A DNA stretch of 64,000 nt from Plantactinospora sp. KBS50 (GTDB lineage: Bacteria > Actinomycetota > Actinomycetes > Mycobacteriales > Micromonosporaceae). Location: NCBI RefSeq assembly GCF_002285795.1, contig NZ_CP022961.1, positions 3,538,001 to 3,602,000 of the forward strand, given 5' to 3'. Numbering within the stretch: the first letter of the stretch is position 1; each line of letters opens with the position of its first letter. Both the position numbers and the translations under genes were made by a program. Below, piece after piece: positions 56,301 through 64,000 of the stretch. Under the pieces are notes generated by a model. That model was not told the origin of the DNA. It made no database searches and saw nothing but the letters and a program-made list of their open reading frames with translations.

Positions 56301-57590
56301 GGCGAGCTGGCCGAGGTACGTCGCCACGCGGCCGAACGGCTGCCCGGACACCTGCTCCCGGCCGGGTACGAACTCCTGGACCGGGTGCCGCTGACCCGGC
56401 ACGGCAAGGTGGCCCGGGCCGCGCTGCCGGCGCCACGGTCCCGGACGGCCACCCGGCCCGAGGCGGTGGCCGGCAGCGTCCGCGCCCTGGTCCTCACCGA
56501 ACTGTTCGGCACCGTGCTGGGCGTGCCGCGGCTGGGACCGGACGACGACTTCTTCGCCACCGGCGGCAACTCGCTGCTGGCGATGCGGCTGGTCGCGGCC
56601 GTCGAGGACGCGCTCGGCGGCCGGGTGTCGATCGACACGCTGTTCGCGGCGCCCACCCCGAACGCGCTGGCCGCCCGCCTCGCCGGCACCGCCGGCACCG
56701 CCGGCACCGCCGGCACCGCCGGCACCGCCGACCCCGGCACCGCCGGCGGTGATGGCACCGATCTCGGCCCGGCGCCGCTGCTCACCCTCCGGCCCGGTGC
56801 CGGCGGCCCGCCACTGTTCCTGCTGCCCCCGGCGATGGGCCTCGGCTGGTCGTACACGGCACTGCTGCCGCACCTGGCGCCCGAGGTCCCGCTGTACGCC
56901 CTCCAGTCCACCGCGCTGTGGGGCGGCGGGCCGCCGCCGCGCAGCATCGGCGGGATCGCCGCGCAGTACCTGCGGCTGATCCGCACGGTCCGGCCCACCG
57001 GCCCGTACCTGCTGCTCGGCCGCTCCTTCGGTGGGCTGCTCGCGTACGAGCTGGCCGCCCGGCTGCGGCGGGCCGGGCAGCGGGTCGACCTGCTGGCCGT
57101 GCTGGACGCGGTGCCCGTCACGGCGCTGCCGGACGGGCCGTCCGCGCCGCTCACCGACGCCGAGGTGGAGCAGGAGATGCTGCGGGTCCTGCTGCAGGCC
57201 GGGCCGCCGGAGCTGGCCGCCCGGCTCGGCCCGGGTCCGCGCGAGCGCGCCGAGGTCTTCCGGGCGCTGCGCCGCGCCGCCGGGCCGTTGCGCGGTGCCA
57301 GCGAGCGGTTCCTCGCCGGGCTGGTCGACGGGGGCGCCACGCACCTGCGGCTGGCCCACGACTACCGGCCGCCCCGGTACGACGGGCCGGTGCTGCTGTT
57401 CTCGGCCACGGCGCAGCCCGGCGGGCTGGCCTCGGCGGTCAAGGCCGCGGCCTGGCGGCACACCGCCGCCCGGGTACGCGTGCACGACCTCGACTGCGCA
57501 CACAGCGACGTGCTGACACCGGGACCCGCCGCGCGGATCGGCGCCGTCCTCGAACCGATCCTCAGGAGTGCCGCCGATGCGCAGCGCTGA
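53313..57590 (+). CDS. Non-ribosomal peptide synthetase, C-A-T-TE
   Basis: A 1425-residue NRPS overlapping the previous gene by 11 nt. Condensation domain about 5-430 with LTLHHLLVDGWSMPIL (HHxxxDG intact). Adenylation domain about 480-1050: A3 VMYTSGSTGTPKGVVATHRN, A5 VNGYGPTETTTFAT, A8 DDQVKLRGFRIEPAEVE, A10 RHGKVARAALP. Carrier DDFFATGGNSLLAMRLV near 1079. A linker of GTAGTAGTAGTA repeats (nt about 56685-56740) precedes a thioesterase with nucleophile motif LLLGRSFGGLLAYELA near 1235 and a C-terminal His region (DLDCAHSDVL). Pocket residues D-A-Y-W-W-G-G-T-F fit a valine-type code. A TE here, with two more synthase genes after it, means the gene order is not the assembly order. Confidence 0.93.
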   Translation: MRGSRLADVLPLTPAQEGLLYHALLDGAGPDAYLVQCRFRIDGPVDVPALRAAVAQLLVRHPNLRVCFRHRGLDRAVQLVPDAVPVPWSETDLSAADPAEAAARLRRLLAADRTRRFDVTRPPLLRCLLVRLAGRAELVLTLHHLLVDGWSMPILARELATLYAGDGADLPPAPRFRDFLSWLRGRDATAATGAWRSALAGLERPTLVAGPGQPRGPVLPETVEVELPEGLSTALRRQAGAAGLTVNTLAQLAWALVLARMTGTDDVVFGAVVSGRPPEVAGVEAMVGLLINTVPVRVRLGAGDRLDAVLTRLRDEQLRLTPHHHVPLAELRRLAGAGDLFDTVLAFENFPRGADGGTGDSDSETSAATDSDPGAGPDGRLDGRPDGSGPDGSGPARRGGPRLVDVRDATHYPLAVTVLAGRRLWLRLSHRPDLFGPAEARLVAGRLVRAFEVLAGDPSIRVDRVDVLPAAERRNLLVTWNGTARPDPGSSLADRWAAQVARTPRAPAVESAAGVLSYRELDARAAALAGRLVAAGAGAGAPVGMLVTRSADLVVGQLAVLLAGGHYLPLDPADPPARRDRLLRDAGVRLVLTDGWGAAGPPAGVRTVPVDATPGGDPAGVAAGVAAGGNPDHPDHPDRGGQYTAGTRPDAGPDSAAYVMYTSGSTGTPKGVVATHRNLVELAADRAFAGGAHARVLLHSPHTFDAASYEVWVPLLTGGTVVVAPPGPVDTGTLRRTLTEHRVSALWLTAELFATVARIAPDVLSGLREVWTGGDVVDPDAVRRVRRACPDLRVVNGYGPTETTTFATCHPVAEPRRDGDPAAGDPAAGTPTPTADPTPVADPADPADPAADAPEHGTVPIGRPMRNTQAYLLDARLRPVPVGVAGELYLAGTGVARGYLHEPGRTAERFVAAPYSPDPGERMYRTGDLARWTAAGVLEFVGRADDQVKLRGFRIEPAEVEAVLRSCPDVHRAVVAARQWPDGGRRLVAYLVLAPGGELAEVRRHAAERLPGHLLPAGYELLDRVPLTRHGKVARAALPAPRSRTATRPEAVAGSVRALVLTELFGTVLGVPRLGPDDDFFATGGNSLLAMRLVAAVEDALGGRVSIDTLFAAPTPNALAARLAGTAGTAGTAGTAGTADPGTAGGDGTDLGPAPLLTLRPGAGGPPLFLLPPAMGLGWSYTALLPHLAPEVPLYALQSTALWGGGPPPRSIGGIAAQYLRLIRTVRPTGPYLLLGRSFGGLLAYELAARLRRAGQRVDLLAVLDAVPVTALPDGPSAPLTDAEVEQEMLRVLLQAGPPELAARLGPGPRERAEVFRALRRAAGPLRGASERFLAGLVDGGATHLRLAHDYRPPRYDGPVLLFSATAQPGGLASAVKAAAWRHTAARVRVHDLDCAHSDVLTPGPAARIGAVLEPILRSAADAQR
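56685..56740. repeat. 9-bp tandem repeat in the T-TE linker
   Basis: The 9-nt unit GGCACCGCC is repeated at least four times in tandem and encodes Gly-Thr-Ala repeats between carrier and thioesterase. A flexible linker is the likely effect. Confidence 0.7.
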
Positions 57591-60500
57591 CCACCGCTCC
57601 GACCCCGGCCCGCCGGAGGAGTACGAGGAGTACGAGTTCCCGGTGTCGCCCGCGCAGGCCAGCCTGCTGATGCTGGAGCGGGTGCACGCCGGCAGCGCCC
57701 AGTACCACGTTCCCACGGCGTTCGCCGTACGCGGCCGCCTCGATCTCGACGCGTTCGCCCACGCCCTCGACGCGCTGGTGGCCCGGCACGAGTCCCTGCG
57801 CACCGTGTTCCGCACGGTCGACGGCGCGCCCCGGCAGGTGGTGGCCGCCCGGGCCCGCGCCGAGCTGCACGTGGAACGGGACGTCCCGGCGGCCGAGCTG
57901 GCCGGCCGGCTGCGGCAGGCCGCGCAGCGGCCGTTCGACCTGGCCCGCGGGCCGCTGCTGCGTTGCACCGTGTACGCGGTGCCCGGCGACGGGTACCGGA
58001 TCCTGCTGACCGTGCACCACCTGGTCTGCGACGGCTGGTCGGTGCAGATCATGCTCCGCGAGCTGGCCGCGGACTACGCCGCCCGGCTGGCCGGCGGGGC
58101 CGTCGACGACACCGCGCCGCCGGTGCAGTACCCGGATTTCGCGGCGTGGCAACGCGACCGGCTGGCCGCGGGCGACTATGCGGCCGCCGTGGCGCACTGG
58201 CGGGACCTGCTCGCTGGCGCGCCCGCGGTGCTCGCCCTGCCCACCGAGCGGCCCCGGCCGGCGGTGCAGACCACGGCCGGCGGGGTGGAACGGTTCGCCC
58301 TGCCGACCGGGGTGCGGCGGCGGCTCACCGCGCTGGCCCACGAGCGCGGCGCCACCCCGTTCGCGGTGCTCTTCGCGGCCTTCGCCGCCTTCCTGTACCG
58401 GATGGCCGGCCAGCCCGATCTGGTGGTCGGCTTCCCCGTCTCCGGCCGGGACCATCCCGACGTACAGGGCATGGTCGGGCTGCTGACCAACACCCTGCCG
58501 CTGCGGGTGGACGTGTCCGGACGGCCGCGCTTCGTCGATCTGGTGGACCGGGTCCGGGACCGGCTGCGGGCCGCCGGCCCGTACCAGGACGTGCCGTTCG
58601 GCGCCGTGGTGGACGCGGTCGCGCCGCGGCGGCAGTCCAGTCACGACCCGGTGGTGCAGGTGGTGTTCGGGTACGACGACGACACGGTGCTGGAGCTGCC
58701 GCTGCCCGGCGCCCGGGTGGAGCGGATCGACCTGAGCCTGGACGTGGCGAAGTTCGACGTGCTGCTGCACGTGGAGCGGGCCGGTGACGGCCTCGTGGCC
58801 CAGCTCAACTATCGGACCGACCTGTTCGCCGCGGCCACCCTCCGGCGGTGGGCGGCCGGCTTCCGGACCCTGTTGGACGGTCTGCTCGACCGGCCCGACG
58901 CGCCGGTCGACGCCGTCGACCTGCTCGATCCCGCGGCCCGGGACCGGATCCTGCGGGACGGAGCCGGCCCGGTCACCGCCGTACCGGACCGGCCGGTGAC
59001 CGAGCTGATCGCCGAGCGGGCCGCCACGCAACCCGAGGCGACCGCCCTGGTCTGCGGGCAGACGGTGCTGCGCTACCGCGAACTGCTGGCCCGGGCCGAC
59101 GCGCTGGCGGCCGGGCTCACCGCGGCCGGGGTGGGACCGGAGGTGCCGGTCGGGCTCTGCCTGTCCCGATCCGCCGAGATGGCCGTGGCGGCGCTGGCCG
59201 TACTGCGGGCCGGCGGCGCCTACCTGCCGCTCGATCCGCGGCAGCCGCCGGGCCGGCTGCGCGGCATGCTGACCGGTGCGGGCGCGCGGCTCGTGCTGGC
59301 CAACGCGCCGACCGCCGAACGGGCCGGGGACCTCGGCGTACCGGTCGCGGTGGTGGCCCCCGCGGCCGACGGCTACCTGGTGCCGCCGCCACCGGCCGCT
59401 GCCGTTGACCCGGCGCGGCCGGGCGGCGCCACCGACCCGGCGCGGCAGGCCGCCGCCGTCGACCCGGCGGCCGGTACGCCCGCGGGGTTGCCGGCGGTAC
59501 GCGCCGGCAACCTGGCCTACCTGCTCCACACCTCGGGCTCCACCGGAACCCCGAAGGGCGTGGCGATCACGCACGGGGCGCTGACCAACCTGGCCACCGC
59601 GGTACGCCGGCACTTCGCGGTCACCGCCGCCGACCGGGTCCTCCAGTACGTCGCGTTCAGCTTCGACGTCGCCGTCTCGGACCTGGTCTTCGCCTGGGTC
59701 GGCGGCGCCGAGCTGCACATCGCGGGCGAGCACGAGCGGCTCGGCGACGCCCTGTACGACCGGCTGGCCGCGGCCGGCATCACGTACGCGTTCCTGCCGC
59801 CGTCCGCGGCCATGTCGCTGCCCTGCCCGCCGGGCGCCCTGCCCGAGCTGCGCACCCTCGCCATCGGCGGCGAGGCGTGTCCGGCCGAGCTGGTGGCCCG
59901 CTGGTCGACGCCCGGCCGCACGCTCATCGACGCGTACGGCCCGAGCGAGGACACCGTCTACGCCAGCACCGCCGAGCTGAGCCCGGACCGCCCGGTGCGG
60001 ATCGGCCGGCCGGTGGCCAACGGCGGCGCGTACGTCCTCGACGAGCGGCTGCGGCCGGTGCCGGCCGGGGTGGCGGGCGAGATCTACCTGACCGGCGCCG
60101 GCCTGGCCCGCGGCTACGCCAACCGGCCGGCGCTCACCGCCGAGCGGTTCGTGGCCGACCCGTTCGGCCCGCCCGGCTCGCGCATGTACCGCACCGGTGA
60201 CCTCGGCCGGTACGACGCGGACGGCCTGCTCGACTACCTCGGGCGCACCGACGACCAGGTGAAGATCCGCGGCTTCCGGGTCGAACTCGGCGAGATCGAG
60301 ACGGTGCTGGCCGGCCACCCGGACGTGGCCTCGGCCGCGGCCCGGGTGCTGGGCGAGGCCGACCGGCAACGCCTGGTGGGTTACCTGGTGGCGGTGCCCG
60401 GCCGGGCGCCGGAGCCGGGCGAGCTGCGCCGCTGGCTCGCCGACCGGCTGCCCGGCTACATGGTGCCGGAGAGCCTGGTGCGGCTCGACCGGCTGCCCAC

Positions 60501-60936
60501 CGGCCGGACCGGGAAGGTGGACCGGTCCCGGCTGCCCGCGCCGCCGACCGACCGGCCCGACCTGGGTCCGGGCTACGCGGCCCCGGACACCGCCACCCAA
60601 CGGCGGCTGGTCGACCTCTGGTCCCGGGTGCTGGGCATCGACGGCATCGGGGTGCACGACAACTTCTTCGAGCTGGGCGGCAACTCGTTGCGGCTGTTGA
60701 CGGTGCTCACCGGGCTGCGCGAGCAGGGCGACCGGGACCTGGGCATGGTGGATCTCCTCCGCTACCCCACTGTCGCCGCCCTGGCGTCCCGGTTGGACGC
60801 CGCCGGCGTACCTGATCCGGCGCCCGCCGACCGCGCGGCGGCCCGGCGCCGCGGCCAGGACCGGCGTGCCCGGCTGGCGGCCCGGGCCGCGGACGCCCGC
60901 ACCCGCACGAACCCCGAGAAAGGCGGTACGGCATGA
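57577..60936 (+). CDS. Non-ribosomal peptide synthetase, C-A-T
   Basis: A 1119-residue NRPS overlapping the previous gene by 14 nt; ATG 57577 follows AGGAGTGCCGCCG. Condensation domain about 20-440 with LTVHHLVCDGWSVQIM (HHxxxDG). Adenylation domain about 465-1000: A3 LLHTSGSTGTPKGVAITHGA, A5 IDAYGPSEDTVYAS, A8 [18 protein letters not shown]10 RTGKVDRSRLP. Carrier DNFFELGGNSLRLLTVL near 1029. The C-terminal tail RRRGQDRRARLAARAADART is very basic and may be a docking helix for the following KS. Pocket residues D-V-S-F-A-G-A-V-Y are not a code I recognise; the YGPSED variant of A5 is shared with a subset of small-residue A domains. Confidence 0.93.
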   Translation: MRSADHRSDPGPPEEYEEYEFPVSPAQASLLMLERVHAGSAQYHVPTAFAVRGRLDLDAFAHALDALVARHESLRTVFRTVDGAPRQVVAARARAELHVERDVPAAELAGRLRQAAQRPFDLARGPLLRCTVYAVPGDGYRILLTVHHLVCDGWSVQIMLRELAADYAARLAGGAVDDTAPPVQYPDFAAWQRDRLAAGDYAAAVAHWRDLLAGAPAVLALPTERPRPAVQTTAGGVERFALPTGVRRRLTALAHERGATPFAVLFAAFAAFLYRMAGQPDLVVGFPVSGRDHPDVQGMVGLLTNTLPLRVDVSGRPRFVDLVDRVRDRLRAAGPYQDVPFGAVVDAVAPRRQSSHDPVVQVVFGYDDDTVLELPLPGARVERIDLSLDVAKFDVLLHVERAGDGLVAQLNYRTDLFAAATLRRWAAGFRTLLDGLLDRPDAPVDAVDLLDPAARDRILRDGAGPVTAVPDRPVTELIAERAATQPEATALVCGQTVLRYRELLARADALAAGLTAAGVGPEVPVGLCLSRSAEMAVAALAVLRAGGAYLPLDPRQPPGRLRGMLTGAGARLVLANAPTAERAGDLGVPVAVVAPAADGYLVPPPPAAAVDPARPGGATDPARQAAAVDPAAGTPAGLPAVRAGNLAYLLHTSGSTGTPKGVAITHGALTNLATAVRRHFAVTAADRVLQYVAFSFDVAVSDLVFAWVGGAELHIAGEHERLGDALYDRLAAAGITYAFLPPSAAMSLPCPPGALPELRTLAIGGEACPAELVARWSTPGRTLIDAYGPSEDTVYASTAELSPDRPVRIGRPVANGGAYVLDERLRPVPAGVAGEIYLTGAGLARGYANRPALTAERFVADPFGPPGSRMYRTGDLGRYDADGLLDYLGRTDDQVKIRGFRVELGEIETVLAGHPDVASAAARVLGEADRQRLVGYLVAVPGRAPEPGELRRWLADRLPGYMVPESLVRLDRLPTGRTGKVDRSRLPAPPTDRPDLGPGYAAPDTATQRRLVDLWSRVLGIDGIGVHDNFFELGGNSLRLLTVLTGLREQGDRDLGMVDLLRYPTVAALASRLDAAGVPDPAPADRAAARRRGQDRRARLAARAADARTRTNPEKGGTA

Positions 60937-63134
60937 CCGACGCGGCGGCGGTGGCGATCGTCGGGATGAGTGGGCGTTTCCCCGGCGCCCGCGACCTCGA
61001 CGAGTTCTGGCGGAACCTGCACGACGGGGTCTGCTCGATCGCCGACTTCAGCGCCGCCGAGCTGCTGGCCGACGGCGCCGATCCCGAGGAGTTGCGCCAT
61101 CCCGGGTACGTGCCGGCCAAGGGCTACCTGGCCGACGCCGACCGGTTCGAGGCGGAGCTGTTCGGCTTCAACCGGGCCGAGGCCACGGCGCTCGACCCCC
61201 AGCACCGGCTGTTGCTGGAGGCCGCCTGGGCCGCGCTGGAGGACGCCGGCTACGACCCGCGGCGGGCGCCCGAACGGACCGGGGTGTACGTGGGGGGAAG
61301 CCCGACCGAGCACGCGGTCGCCGCCGCGGTCGACCGACGGCTGGCGCGGGAACTCGGCCCGATGCAACTGCGGATCCTCACCGACCGCGAGTTCCTGGCG
61401 CCGTGGGTGTCCTACCGGCTGGGCCTGGACGGGCCGAGCATGACCGTCCAGACGGCCTGCTCCACCTCGCTGACCGCCGTCCACCTGGCGGCGCAGGCCC
61501 TGCTGCTGGGCGAGTGCGACGCGGCGCTGGCCGGCGGGGTGTCGGTCGACGCGATCCGCCGGCGGGGGTACGTGTTCCGGGACGGCGGCATCTTCGCCCC
61601 GGACGGCCGGTGCCGGCCGTTCGACGCGCACGCGGCCGGCACGGTCAGCGGCAGCGGGGTCGGCGTGCTGGTGCTGCGCCGGCTGGCCGACGCGCTCGCC
61701 GACGGCGATCCCGTCCGCGCGGTCGTGCTCGGCACCGCGGTCACCAACGACGGCTCGGCGAAGGTCGGCTTCACGGCGCCCAGCGTCGACCCGCAGGCGC
61801 GGACCATCACCGAGGCGTGGTCGGCCGCCGGCCTCGATCCGGGCGCGGCGCAGTACCTGGAGATGCACGGCACCGGCACCGAGCTGGGTGACCGGGTCGA
61901 GCTCGCGGCGGCGGCCGCCGCGGTCGGCACGGCCGGAATGGCCGGAATGGCCCGCATGGCCGGGACGGTCGGCACGGCCGGCGGGCGGTGTGGGATCGGA
62001 TCGGTCAAGTCGAACATCGGTCACCTCGACGCGGCGTCCGGGGTGGCGAGCCTGATCAAGGTGGTCCTGATGCTCGACCGGGGCACGATCGTGCCAAGCG
62101 TCAACATCCGGCGGCCACACCCCGACCTGGACCGCCTGCCGCAGTTCCGGTTGGTCACCGGGGTCGCCCCGTGGGACGTACCCGATGGCGGCCGGCGGCT
62201 GGCCGGGGTCACCGGGCTGGGCGTCGGCGGCACGAACGTGCACGTGGTGCTGGCCGGTCCGGCCGACGCGGCCGGACACCGGGTCGGGCCGCCGGACGGC
62301 ACGGCCGGAGCGCTGACCGGGCCGGCAGGGCCGGCCCTGCCGATCGGGCCGACGGGCCGGCAGAACGGCGGCGCGCCGCCCGGCCGCGTCGAGCTGCTGC
62401 CGATCTCGGCACGCACGGCCGGGCAGCTACGGGTGGTGGCGCGCCGGCTGGCCGACGCGCTGCGCTCACCGGAGGCACCGGCCCTGGCCGACGTCGCGCA
62501 CACCCTGCGCACCGCGCGCACCCCGCTGCCGGCCCGGACGTACGTGCTGGCCGCCGACCTCGCCGCGGCGTCCGACGCGCTCGCGGTGCTGGCCGACGGT
62601 GGCGAGCCCGCGCCCCCGGCCGCGCCCGGCGATCTGGTGGCGCTCGGCGCGGCCTGGGTGCGCGGCGACGCGGTGCACTGGCCGGCGCCCGCGTCCGGCG
62701 CCCGGCGGGTACACCTGCCGACGTACCCGTTCGCCGGCCCGGCGCTGGGGGCGCTGACCCTGCCCGGCGCCGGGCCGCCGGCCGCCAGCGACGGCGGTGG
62801 CGGTGGCGGTGACCACGACGACGACGACGGCGACGACGGGCGGACCGGCCCGGCCGCGGTCGAGGCGGCCGTGACGGAACTGCTCTCCGGCACGCTCGGG
62901 CTGGGCGGACCCGGCGACCTGGACCAGACGTACTTCGCGGCCGGCGGCGACTCGCTGACCGCCGTGCACCTGATCGGCCGGCTCCGCGACGAGTTGGGCA
63001 TCGAGGCCCGGATCGAACTCTTCCTGGAACCGATAAGCGTCCGCGAGCTGGCCGCCCGGCTGGCGGCCGGCGGCGACGGGGACGACGGCGGCCTGCTCGC
63101 CGCGTTGCTGGACGAACTGGAGTCGCCGGGATGA
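60933..63134 (+). CDS. Ketosynthase-ACP protein without AT (PKS)
   Basis: A 733-residue polyketide synthase subunit. KS about 5-435 with the Cys in VQTACSTSLTAVHLA, EMHGTGTELGDRVELA and KSNIGHLDAASGVASLIK, so Cys-His-His are intact. Next is the short post-KS linker ending RRVHLPTYPFAG, normally found after an AT domain, but no AT (no GHSxG) lies between. The ACP is near 640-720 with DQTYFAAGGDSLTAVHLIGR. It must be served by a trans-acting AT, none of which is in the window. ATG 60933 overlaps the NRPS stop (ATGA). It probably adds one ketide to a carrier-bound peptidyl chain from the upstream C-A-T protein. Confidence 0.9.
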   Translation: MTDAAAVAIVGMSGRFPGARDLDEFWRNLHDGVCSIADFSAAELLADGADPEELRHPGYVPAKGYLADADRFEAELFGFNRAEATALDPQHRLLLEAAWAALEDAGYDPRRAPERTGVYVGGSPTEHAVAAAVDRRLARELGPMQLRILTDREFLAPWVSYRLGLDGPSMTVQTACSTSLTAVHLAAQALLLGECDAALAGGVSVDAIRRRGYVFRDGGIFAPDGRCRPFDAHAAGTVSGSGVGVLVLRRLADALADGDPVRAVVLGTAVTNDGSAKVGFTAPSVDPQARTITEAWSAAGLDPGAAQYLEMHGTGTELGDRVELAAAAAAVGTAGMAGMARMAGTVGTAGGRCGIGSVKSNIGHLDAASGVASLIKVVLMLDRGTIVPSVNIRRPHPDLDRLPQFRLVTGVAPWDVPDGGRRLAGVTGLGVGGTNVHVVLAGPADAAGHRVGPPDGTAGALTGPAGPALPIGPTGRQNGGAPPGRVELLPISARTAGQLRVVARRLADALRSPEAPALADVAHTLRTARTPLPARTYVLAADLAAASDALAVLADGGEPAPPAAPGDLVALGAAWVRGDAVHWPAPASGARRVHLPTYPFAGPALGALTLPGAGPPAASDGGGGGGDHDDDDGDDGRTGPAAVEAAVTELLSGTLGLGGPGDLDQTYFAAGGDSLTAVHLIGRLRDELGIEARIELFLEPISVRELAARLAAGGDGDDGGLLAALLDELESPG

Positions 63135-64000
63135 CCGCCGCCGGACCGCCCGCCGGGTCCGCCGTGCTGGACGGCGTGGACCTGCTCGACCCGCACCTGC
63201 ACGCCGACCGCGACCTGACCGAGGTCTGGCGGTGGCTGCGGCGGCACGATCCGGTGCGCTGGCACCCGGACACCACCGGCGCCGGACGAGGCTTCTGGGT
63301 GGTGACCCGGCACGCCGACGTGGTGCGGATCGTGCGCGACGACACCGCCTTCACCTCCGTCCGCGGCAACATGCTGGCCACCCTGCTGCGCGGCCACGAT
63401 CCGGGCGGCGGCCGGATGCTGGTGGTCAGCGACGGCCCCTTCCACGCCGACCTGCGCCGCGTGCTCGCCGGCGGCTTCGGCTCGCGGGCGCTGCTCGGGG
63501 TGACCCGGTCCATCGCCACGGCGACCCGGGCCACCCTGGGCGGGCTGCTGGAGCGCGGCGGTGGCGACTTCGTCGCCGAGGTCGCCGCGCAGGTGCCGCT
63601 GCGGGCGATCTGCGAACTGCTCGGCGTACCGGCGGTCGACCGGAGCCGGGTGCTGGCGATGACCGGCGCCGCGATGCTGGGTGAGCACGCCGAGCCGACC
63701 GGCGTCGAGGCGCGGATCGCGCAGAGCGAGATCCTGCTGTACTACACCGGCCTGGCCGCCGAGCGGCAGAGCGCTCCGGGCAGCGACCTCATCAGCCTGC
63801 TGGTCGCCAGCACGGTGGGCGGTCGCCCGCTGCGCACCGAGGAGGTGCTGCTGAACTGCTACAACCTGATCATCGGGGGCGACGAGACGGCCCGGCTCGC
63901 CCTGGCCGGCGGTCTGCTCGCGCTCGCCGGCCACGAGGAACAGTGGGCGCGGCTGGTCGCCGACCCCGGCCTCGTCGAGGTCGGCGTCGAGGAGATCCTG
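63131..64000 (+). CDS. Cytochrome P450, N-terminal part (cut by window edge)
   Basis: At least 290 codons of a bacterial P450 starting at ATG 63131, which overlaps the KS stop (ATGA). It shows VWRWLRRHDPVRWHPDT, FWVVTRHADVVRIVRDD, MLVVSDGPFHADLRRVLAGG (C-helix region) and the I-helix LIIGGDETARLALAGG, where the usual acid-alcohol pair is replaced by E-T. The heme Cys lies beyond the window. P450s in such clusters often hydroxylate carrier-bound amino acids or the peptide; the target is not known. Confidence 0.9.
   Translation, partial: MTAAGPPAGSAVLDGVDLLDPHLHADRDLTEVWRWLRRHDPVRWHPDTTGAGRGFWVVTRHADVVRIVRDDTAFTSVRGNMLATLLRGHDPGGGRMLVVSDGPFHADLRRVLAGGFGSRALLGVTRSIATATRATLGGLLERGGGDFVAEVAAQVPLRAICELLGVPAVDRSRVLAMTGAAMLGEHAEPTGVEARIAQSEILLYYTGLAAERQSAPGSDLISLLVASTVGGRPLRTEEVLLNCYNLIIGGDETARLALAGGLLALAGHEEQWARLVADPGLVEVGVEEIL

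Overview
The window is about 73% or more G+C by eye, uses GTG starts freely and is dense with GTGA/ATGA gene overlaps. Together with SHOCT, WYL, DUF574-type methyltransferase, PadR and CHAT/sigma/subtilase genes this points to a filamentous actinobacterium, most likely Micromonosporaceae. That placement is an inference from gene style; no rRNA or other marker gene is present.

Layout. 0.1-2.7 kb: two glycosyltransferases. 2.7-9.3 kb: a minus-strand run of subtilase, ECF-like sigma factor, small carboxypeptidase-regulatory-like protein, TPR-CHAT protease-like protein, a 76-residue peptide with three CGIQxGA repeats, and a radical SAM/SPASM enzyme. The last two look like a RiPP precursor and its maturase, and I regard them as the most novel item here. 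9.5-13 kb: methyltransferase-like and surface-glycan-like genes. 13-15.1 kb: a PadR regulator with a perfect palindromic operator and an FAD monooxygenase. 15-24.7 kb: housekeeping and envelope genes (SAM methyltransferase, SHOCT protein, lipoprotein, CDP-alcohol transferase, sulfatase-like protein, FkbM methyltransferase), an Sfp-type phosphopantetheinyl transferase with its metallophosphoesterase partner, and a sugar-efflux-like MFS protein. 24.8-30.1 kb: ion transport (CLC channel, CBS protein with SLC13/ArsB-like carrier, CPA1 antiporter). 30.2-34.7 kb: response regulator, kinase and GerMN lipoprotein, diverging from a small stress-like operon (GlsB-like, STAS, BON). 34.8-37.7 kb: a secreted or membrane beta-propeller-like protein, a WYL regulator and an orphan. 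38-41.2 kb: a divergent xylan-degradation pair (CE1-type esterase and GH10 xylanase), each ending in an almost identical CBM2, which form a 0.4-kb inverted repeat. 41.9-64 kb: a biosynthetic cluster cut by the right edge, with MFS exporter, NRPS (A-T-C-T), MupA-like flavin monooxygenase, NRPS (C-A-T-E), NRPS (C-A-T-TE), NRPS (C-A-T), an AT-less KS-ACP, and a P450.

How the parts work together. The four NRPS proteins and the KS-ACP overlap head to tail and should make a small non-ribosomal peptide with one polyketide extension. The PPTase at 21.2-21.9 kb could activate the carrier proteins. An 80-bp tandem repeat before the second NRPS gene encodes two 27-residue ORFs chained by ATGA overlaps, which may translationally couple the flavin monooxygenase to the NRPS.

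Quality warning. Seven otherwise intact genes (CHAT, FAD monooxygenase, sulfatase-like, PPTase, CLC, MFS exporter, first NRPS) are each broken by a single frame change, all in or next to short G or C runs. The pattern suggests residual sequencing or assembly errors more than real decay, so I annotate them as interrupted CDSs.
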